Below are positions 59,889 through 64,000 of a DNA stretch of 64,000 nt, piece by piece. The notes under the pieces are model-generated. The model saw only the letters and a program-made list of their open reading frames with translations. It ran no database searches and was not told the origin of the DNA. The stretch comes from Rhizobium sp. FKL33 (GTDB taxonomy: Bacteria > Pseudomonadota > Alphaproteobacteria > Rhizobiales > Rhizobiaceae). The position numbers were made by a program, and so were the translations under genes. The stretch covers positions 1-64,000 of the forward strand of contig NZ_STFX01000003.1 in the NCBI RefSeq assembly GCF_005222915.1, in the 5' to 3' direction. Within the stretch, counting starts at the first letter, position 1; every line of letters begins with the position of its first letter.

Positions 59889-61052
59889 TCAACCGGGAGG
59901 AAGCGGCGTCCAGTCTTCCACGATCCGCCCGCCCGAGTAAACGGCGATCGGGCCGAATTGCTGCAGCACCGCTTCGCTCTGGCTCGGTCGCAGAAAGGCG
60001 AAATCGCCCTCGCGGGCGTCGGACCCATCCGACAACGCCATGAATTGCTGGTTGGAACTCTGGCCCCAAAGCGCATTCTCACGCATGCCTGGGGGATGGA
60101 CGGGGCTCGCCATCCATTTGCCGCCATAGAGAAAGCAGCCTTCGCGCGGAAACTTGCCAAGCGTTTGCATCAGTGTCGTCAGGAAGGACGGGCCGGGCAG
60201 TTGCGCCTTGACCCGTTTCAGGATCGGCGTGGCGATGAACAGGGCCGGCAGGAGATCGGTGAGTTCCGCGCTGTCGAAATCAGTCGGTTTGAGAAAGGCC
60301 GATCCCATGGAGATCTCGTTGGCGAGATCCGGCCCGTAGCCGAGCGCGGTGTTGCTGCCGCCGATATTGAGGATCCGCCGTTGGTCCGGCGAGAGCGCGT
60401 CAACAAAAGCCTTGTAGTGGCCGAGCACGCGGGCGCGTTCGCCTGCCGCCCCGCCGGCAAAACCCGGAATTTTGATGATATGCGCTTCATAGCCCATCAC
60501 GCCTTCCAATCGGATGCGGTTGTTCCTGACCGCAGCGAAGGCGGATCGCAACGCCGCGGGAGAGGCAAACCCGCCCCGGTGCATGCCGACGTCGATTTCG
60601 GCGGCGACGCGCAGATCGATATCCAGCGAAGCCGCAAGTGCGGCATAGTCTGTCAAACGTTCGGCGTTGTCGACGAGATGAACCACACGGCGGCTGAGCG
60701 CCTGCCGTTCGTGCGCGCTTGCCTGTTCGAACACATGTCTCAGAGCCACAGCCGACATGGGCTTGCCGAACAGGATTTCGGCGTCGGGATGCGCCGCCAG
60801 CACCGCCCGGGTGATGGGCAGATGAAAACTCATCACCCTCTTCGTGTCGAGGCGGTTCATCAGCCGCGCCAGAAGGGCGGGAACGGCGAGCGACTTGTCG
60901 ACCAGCCGCAAGGCTTTGCCTGCCGTCCTCTTCCTCGCCACGGTATCGGCATTGGCGTCCAGCCGGTCGCGATCGATGACCAGCGTCGGCTGAAAGCGAC
61001 CGGCCGCGGCCAAAGCCCCGCCGAGCGAGGTGAAATAGGCTCTGTCGCTCAT
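59889..61052 (-). CDS. PLP-dependent enzyme, DSD1 / alanine-racemase-N family
   Basis: A 387-residue enzyme with an N-terminal PLP barrel (about 15-255) and a C-terminal D-serine-dehydratase-like domain (about 270-380). The PLP lysine is probably Lys53 in LRLVDKSLAVPALL. Members act as D-threonine aldolase, D-serine dehydratase or amino-acid deaminase; the metal-binding residues of those enzymes are not certain here. The ATG at 61052 overlaps the stop of the lactone oxidase upstream (ATGA). I recall this pairing with a lactone oxidase in other bacteria, but no shared function has been described to my knowledge. Confidence 0.85.
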   Translation of the reverse strand: MSDRAYFTSLGGALAAAGRFQPTLVIDRDRLDANADTVARKRTAGKALRLVDKSLAVPALLARLMNRLDTKRVMSFHLPITRAVLAAHPDAEILFGKPMSAVALRHVFEQASAHERQALSRRVVHLVDNAERLTDYAALAASLDIDLRVAAEIDVGMHRGGFASPAALRSAFAAVRNNRIRLEGVMGYEAHIIKIPGFAGGAAGERARVLGHYKAFVDALSPDQRRILNIGGSNTALGYGPDLANEISMGSAFLKPTDFDSAELTDLLPALFIATPILKRVKAQLPGPSFLTTLMQTLGKFPREGCFLYGGKWMASPVHPPGMRENALWGQSSNQQFMALSDGSDAREGDFAFLRPSQSEAVLQQFGPIAVYSGGRIVEDWTPLPPG

Positions 61053-62329
61053 GCCTCGATCAGCCGCTTGATGTAAGGCGAAACGAACCGTCCGTCGGGA
61101 TCGAGCATTCGCCGCACCTCCATCGCATCTTTCCAGCGGGGATAAAGCTTGGCGAAATCCGCGCCTATCAGCGTATGCATCTTGCCCCAATGCGGCCGGC
61201 CGCCATAGCGGCGGAAGATCGGCTCGGCGGCGCGCTGGAAGGCGATCGGGTCTTCGGCCGCGTCATGATGAATGGCGATCGAGCAGGTCTGCCGCTTGTA
61301 GAAGGGGCTGAGCCAGATCTCGTCGGCGGCGACGGTGCGCACCTCCATCGGGAAATAGACTTCGGGAAAGCGCTTTTCGGTGAGTTCGATGATTTCCGCC
61401 AAGGCCTTGGGACCCTCCTCGATGGGCAGGTGATACTCCATCTCGTTGAATCGCGTCTGCCGGTCGCTGGTATAGACCTTCAACCAGTTCTCGACATAGT
61501 CCTCGCGCGGCAATTTCCGCATCGCGTCCGAAATCAGCTTGCGGCGCATCCATGGAAACCATTTCAGCAGATTGCGCGCGAGTTTCAGCGTCTTCAACCC
61601 GTCCTCGTCATCCTCCGGCGGCCGTGATGTCACCGGCTCGTCGGTGATGTCGCTGGCGAGAAACATCGCATGGCCGGAATAGGGCACGAAATAAAACTCG
61701 GCGGACCGGTGGGCCTTCATCATCGACTGGAAATTGGCGATCATGTCGCCGATCGGCAGCACCCAGCGGCGTTTGCGCATGCGATAGGTCGGCAGGTTGT
61801 TGAGCGTCACCGCGCTCACGATGCCGAAGGCCCCGAGGCTGACGCCGATGGCGTTCATCATCTCGCCATCCGCCTCGCGGGTGAAGACGCGCCTTTCGCC
61901 GCGCCCGTCGACCAGTTCGATATGGTGGAGCAGCGTGTGATAGGCGCCGAGCGTCGAGCCGGTGCCATGGGTGGCGGTGCCGAGGGCCCCGCCGATCGAC
62001 TGTTTATCGATGTCGCCCATATTGGCGAGCGCCTGGCCGACACTGTCGAGGATTTTGGTGAGATTGCCGAGCTTCGTGCCGGCTCGCACCGTGGCGCGGC
62101 AGTGTTCGTCGTCATGGGACATCAGGCCCTCGATATGGTCGAGGGACAGGATCGTGCCGTCGCTCGGCACGAGCGGCGTGAAGGAATGGCCGGAGCCGAC
62201 GACGCGGATTGGGCCCGGCGCGGTTTTCACGATCTCCTGCAGCGCTTCCACCGTTTCAGGCGTCTCGAAGCGCTGCGGGCGCGCGGTGACATAGCCCGAC
62301 CAGTTCGACCAGGTGTGCGGCGCATTCAT
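61049..62329 (-). CDS. FAD-linked D-arabinono-1,4-lactone / gulonolactone-type oxidase
   Basis: A 426-residue flavin oxidase. The FAD domain (about 15-180) has VGSGHSF at 44-50, with His48 the likely covalent flavin link of this family, and GDIDKQSIGGALGTATHGTG; the ALO domain (about 195-426) ends with the conserved RPHWGKMH motif. Relatives oxidise aldonolactones or alditols with oxygen, giving hydrogen peroxide. The substrate is not known. It sits between an MFS transporter (5 bases upstream) and the PLP enzyme. Confidence 0.88.
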   Translation of the reverse strand: MNAPHTWSNWSGYVTARPQRFETPETVEALQEIVKTAPGPIRVVGSGHSFTPLVPSDGTILSLDHIEGLMSHDDEHCRATVRAGTKLGNLTKILDSVGQALANMGDIDKQSIGGALGTATHGTGSTLGAYHTLLHHIELVDGRGERRVFTREADGEMMNAIGVSLGAFGIVSAVTLNNLPTYRMRKRRWVLPIGDMIANFQSMMKAHRSAEFYFVPYSGHAMFLASDITDEPVTSRPPEDDEDGLKTLKLARNLLKWFPWMRRKLISDAMRKLPREDYVENWLKVYTSDRQTRFNEMEYHLPIEEGPKALAEIIELTEKRFPEVYFPMEVRTVAADEIWLSPFYKRQTCSIAIHHDAAEDPIAFQRAAEPIFRRYGGRPHWGKMHTLIGADFAKLYPRWKDAMEVRRMLDPDGRFVSPYIKRLIEA

Positions 62330-62333
62330 CGTG

Positions 62334-63491
62334 TCAAACTCCTCTGTGTCTGGATCGGGCGAGGCCGAAGGAAAGCGTCAGCGCCAGGCTGATCAGCGCC
62401 GATGCGCCCGCAAAGACCGCGATTGGCCTGTAATCGGCGCCGGTGACGAAGAACGAGGCTCCGGCAGGCCCGAGCGCGCCGCCGAACAATTGCGCGGCCG
62501 GCGTGAGCAGCGCGGTGCGGCGCGTGCTGTCCGCCGCCACCGTCATGGCGATCTGCCAGGGCGTCACGAACAACAGCAGGAAACCGGAGGCGAGCGACAG
62601 CAGCCAGAACAAGGGCAGCGAGACGCTTTGGGTGAAGGCATAGGCGATGACGACGGCGGCGAGCGCGCAGAAGGACAGCATTCCGACATAAGGGATCTTC
62701 GGTTCAAGCGCCGTTGCGGCGAGCGCTCCGGCCACCTGCGCCAGAAGCGACACCGACACGATCAGGCCCACCGTGGCGGAAGGCACATTGTTCTCGGCGC
62801 CCAGCGGCTCCAGAAACGCCCAGATCGCTCCGGTGAACATATAGAGACTGAAGATCGACAACAGCGCCAGACCCGGTCGAAGCGCGAAAACCGCGCGCGG
62901 ATGCAGTGCGGCGTCGGCTGAAAGCGGGCCGTAATCATCGAGAAGCCGCGGCGCAAACAGCAGTCCGGCCAGTGTCGCCGCCGCGAGCAACAGAAAGCTT
63001 CCCGTCGAGCCCCAGGCAGGGGCGATCAGCAGCGCGATCACCACCGCTGCGGCGCTCTGGGCCAATGTCTGGACGATGATGAACCAGCCGCCATTGCGGC
63101 CGGGCGCGTCGCTGCGGGCGATCAGTTCGATCGCCACCGCAATCAATCCGCCTTCCACGAATCCCGCAAACACCCGGACGAGGATCAGCCACAGCGGCGT
63201 CGGGGCAAAGGCCGTGGCGGCATGCGCAGCAGCCGCCAGAGCCAGAAGCATGCCGGATTTCATCCGCATCGAACGCGCGCCGCCGATTGCCGACAACATG
63301 GCCGAACCCAGACCGATCGCCAGCATTTCCAGCGTGGCGAGGATCGCGATCTCGTCAAAGGTGGCGCGTGCTTCGGTAAAGAGCCCGCCGAGCAATATCG
63401 GCTGCAGCCCCAATGACAGGGCCCCGATCGAGCCCACCGCCATGGACGATGGAAGGTCGCTTTCCCGTAGCCTGCGCAGTCCGCGGCGCAT
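62334..63491 (-). CDS. MFS transporter heading the lactone oxidase cassette
   Basis: A 385-residue (or longer) MFS permease with about 12 helices. It starts near SSMAVGSIGALSLGLQPILLGGLF (first helix) and ends in SFGLARSRHRGV. The start is uncertain: ATG at 63491 gives a normal N-terminus, while in-frame TTG at 63554 would add 21 residues; neither has a clear ribosome site. It is the first gene of the minus-strand cassette and divergent from a TetR gene. The substrate is unknown; a sugar or amino acid is plausible from its neighbours. Confidence 0.8.
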   Translation of the reverse strand: MRRGLRRLRESDLPSSMAVGSIGALSLGLQPILLGGLFTEARATFDEIAILATLEMLAIGLGSAMLSAIGGARSMRMKSGMLLALAAAAHAATAFAPTPLWLILVRVFAGFVEGGLIAVAIELIARSDAPGRNGGWFIIVQTLAQSAAAVVIALLIAPAWGSTGSFLLLAAATLAGLLFAPRLLDDYGPLSADAALHPRAVFALRPGLALLSIFSLYMFTGAIWAFLEPLGAENNVPSATVGLIVSVSLLAQVAGALAATALEPKIPYVGMLSFCALAAVVIAYAFTQSVSLPLFWLLSLASGFLLLFVTPWQIAMTVAADSTRRTALLTPAAQLFGGALGPAGASFFVTGADYRPIAVFAGASALISLALTLSFGLARSRHRGV

Positions 63492-63626
63492 GGGTAAACC
63501 ATATCCAGTCTGCACGACCAACCTCACGCTTGCTTTTTCTTGCGGATTGCTCAATTGCTTTTATTTATATTCTCCTCATAAACAAATCTGACAGTTGGTC
63601 ATCTTTCTGTCAAGCAGGGGAGCTAA

Positions 63627-64000
63627 GTGGAGGACCACGACGGCATGCAGGATCTGGATTCCAATTTGAGGCGTTCCCCGAAACAGGATCGCAGCCGGGA
63701 GCGCGTCGAGGAAATATTGGGCGCCGCCAAGCAGCTGATCGGCGAAAAGGGCATCGATGCGGTGAAGATGCGCGAGATTGCAGCGCTGGCCGGCGGCCCG
63801 ATCTCCTCGCTCTATCAATATTTCCCCAACAAGTCCTCGATCGTGTCGATGCTGCACAATCAGTGGATCGCCGAATTGGGTTCCGTTCTCGATGGCGGAC
63901 TGGAAAAAGCGCGGGATCTGGATGAGATCTGCACTGCCGCCGTCTCGCTGCTCGACTACTACTATCAGCGCATCGTCGCCGATCCCGCCATTCTCGACAT
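63627..64000 (+). CDS. TetR-family regulator, cut by the window end
   Basis: The first 124 residues of a TetR protein whose frame is still open at the last base. The helix-turn-helix is clear at about 21-68 (RVEEILGAAKQLIGEKGID, MREIAALAGGPISSLYQYFPNKSSIV). The start is a GTG at 63627 with AGGGGAG 4 bases ahead; an ATG at 63645 is an alternative. It is divergent from the MFS gene, so it probably controls the transporter-oxidase-PLP enzyme cassette, as TetR proteins commonly do. The effector domain lies mostly outside. Confidence 0.85.
   Translation, partial: MEDHDGMQDLDSNLRRSPKQDRSRERVEEILGAAKQLIGEKGIDAVKMREIAALAGGPISSLYQYFPNKSSIVSMLHNQWIAELGSVLDGGLEKARDLDEICTAAVSLLDYYYQRIVADPAILD

Overview
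The window looks like chromosomal DNA from an alphaproteobacterium of the order Hyphomicrobiales (Rhizobiales), probably near the Rhizobiaceae or Phyllobacteriaceae. The GC content is high. It carries a rhizobial-type iron regulator RirA divergent from an FbpA-like iron-binding protein, an ScfR/PccR-regulated propionyl-CoA pathway, polyhydroxybutyrate (PHB) mobilisation genes, a yej oligopeptide transporter and an aroK-aroB / xerD / accA core block. No rRNA, tRNA, CRISPR array, prophage or insertion sequence was seen. Nearly all the DNA is coding. The only gene-free stretch over 300 bases is the left edge (1-858), which holds GC-rich hairpin repeats.

Layout. 859-10211: propionyl-CoA to succinyl-CoA pathway on the minus strand (pccB, two small paralogous membrane proteins, pccA, methylmalonyl-CoA mutase and epimerase), with a divergent PccR-type regulator and a ParDE-like toxin-antitoxin pair lying opposite to the operon between pccA and the mutase. 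10225-18926: polA, an unknown 159-residue protein, an XRE-cupin regulator with a GNAT acetyltransferase, methylmalonate-semialdehyde dehydrogenase, and a DUF898 membrane protein coupled to an M48 peptidase. 18970-20652: iron-binding protein and rirA, divergent, with iron-box-like sites between them. 20766-28095: fructokinase, GST, PHB depolymerase, MBL hydrolase, L,D-transpeptidase, hydroxyacid dehydrogenase, SH3 protein, adenosine kinase. 28205-32799: CASTOR/POLLUX-like channel, LysR regulator, Pgi. 32854-39648: aroK-aroB-corC one way; a small membrane protein, xerD, accA, an L,D-transpeptidase and a TusA-like protein the other way. 39732-45592: exported VOC protein and exported dienelactone-hydrolase-like protein, 3-hydroxybutyrate dehydrogenase and patatin, and an AT-richer RTX protein. 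45808-48515: guaB and mepA. 48717-55340: yejABEF interrupted by a VapBC-like pair. 55351-64000: ghrA, a lactonase-fold protein, fadD, then a minus-strand cassette (MFS, lactone oxidase, PLP enzyme, phosphoesterase) with a divergent TetR gene cut by the window end.

How the parts fit. Much of the window deals with acyl-CoA and storage carbon: fadD, the PHB genes phaZ and bdhA-patatin, mmsA and the propionyl-CoA branch feed acetyl-CoA or succinyl-CoA into central metabolism. Several promoters carry clear palindromes that overlap promoter elements. The most notable items are the two toxin-antitoxin pairs lodged in metabolic or transport operons, one with 4-base overlaps at both internal junctions into yejF; a motif shared by the two PHB-mobilisation promoters; the paired iron operators at rirA; the tandem small membrane proteins in the pcc operon; and the undescribed lactone oxidase / PLP enzyme cassette at the right end.
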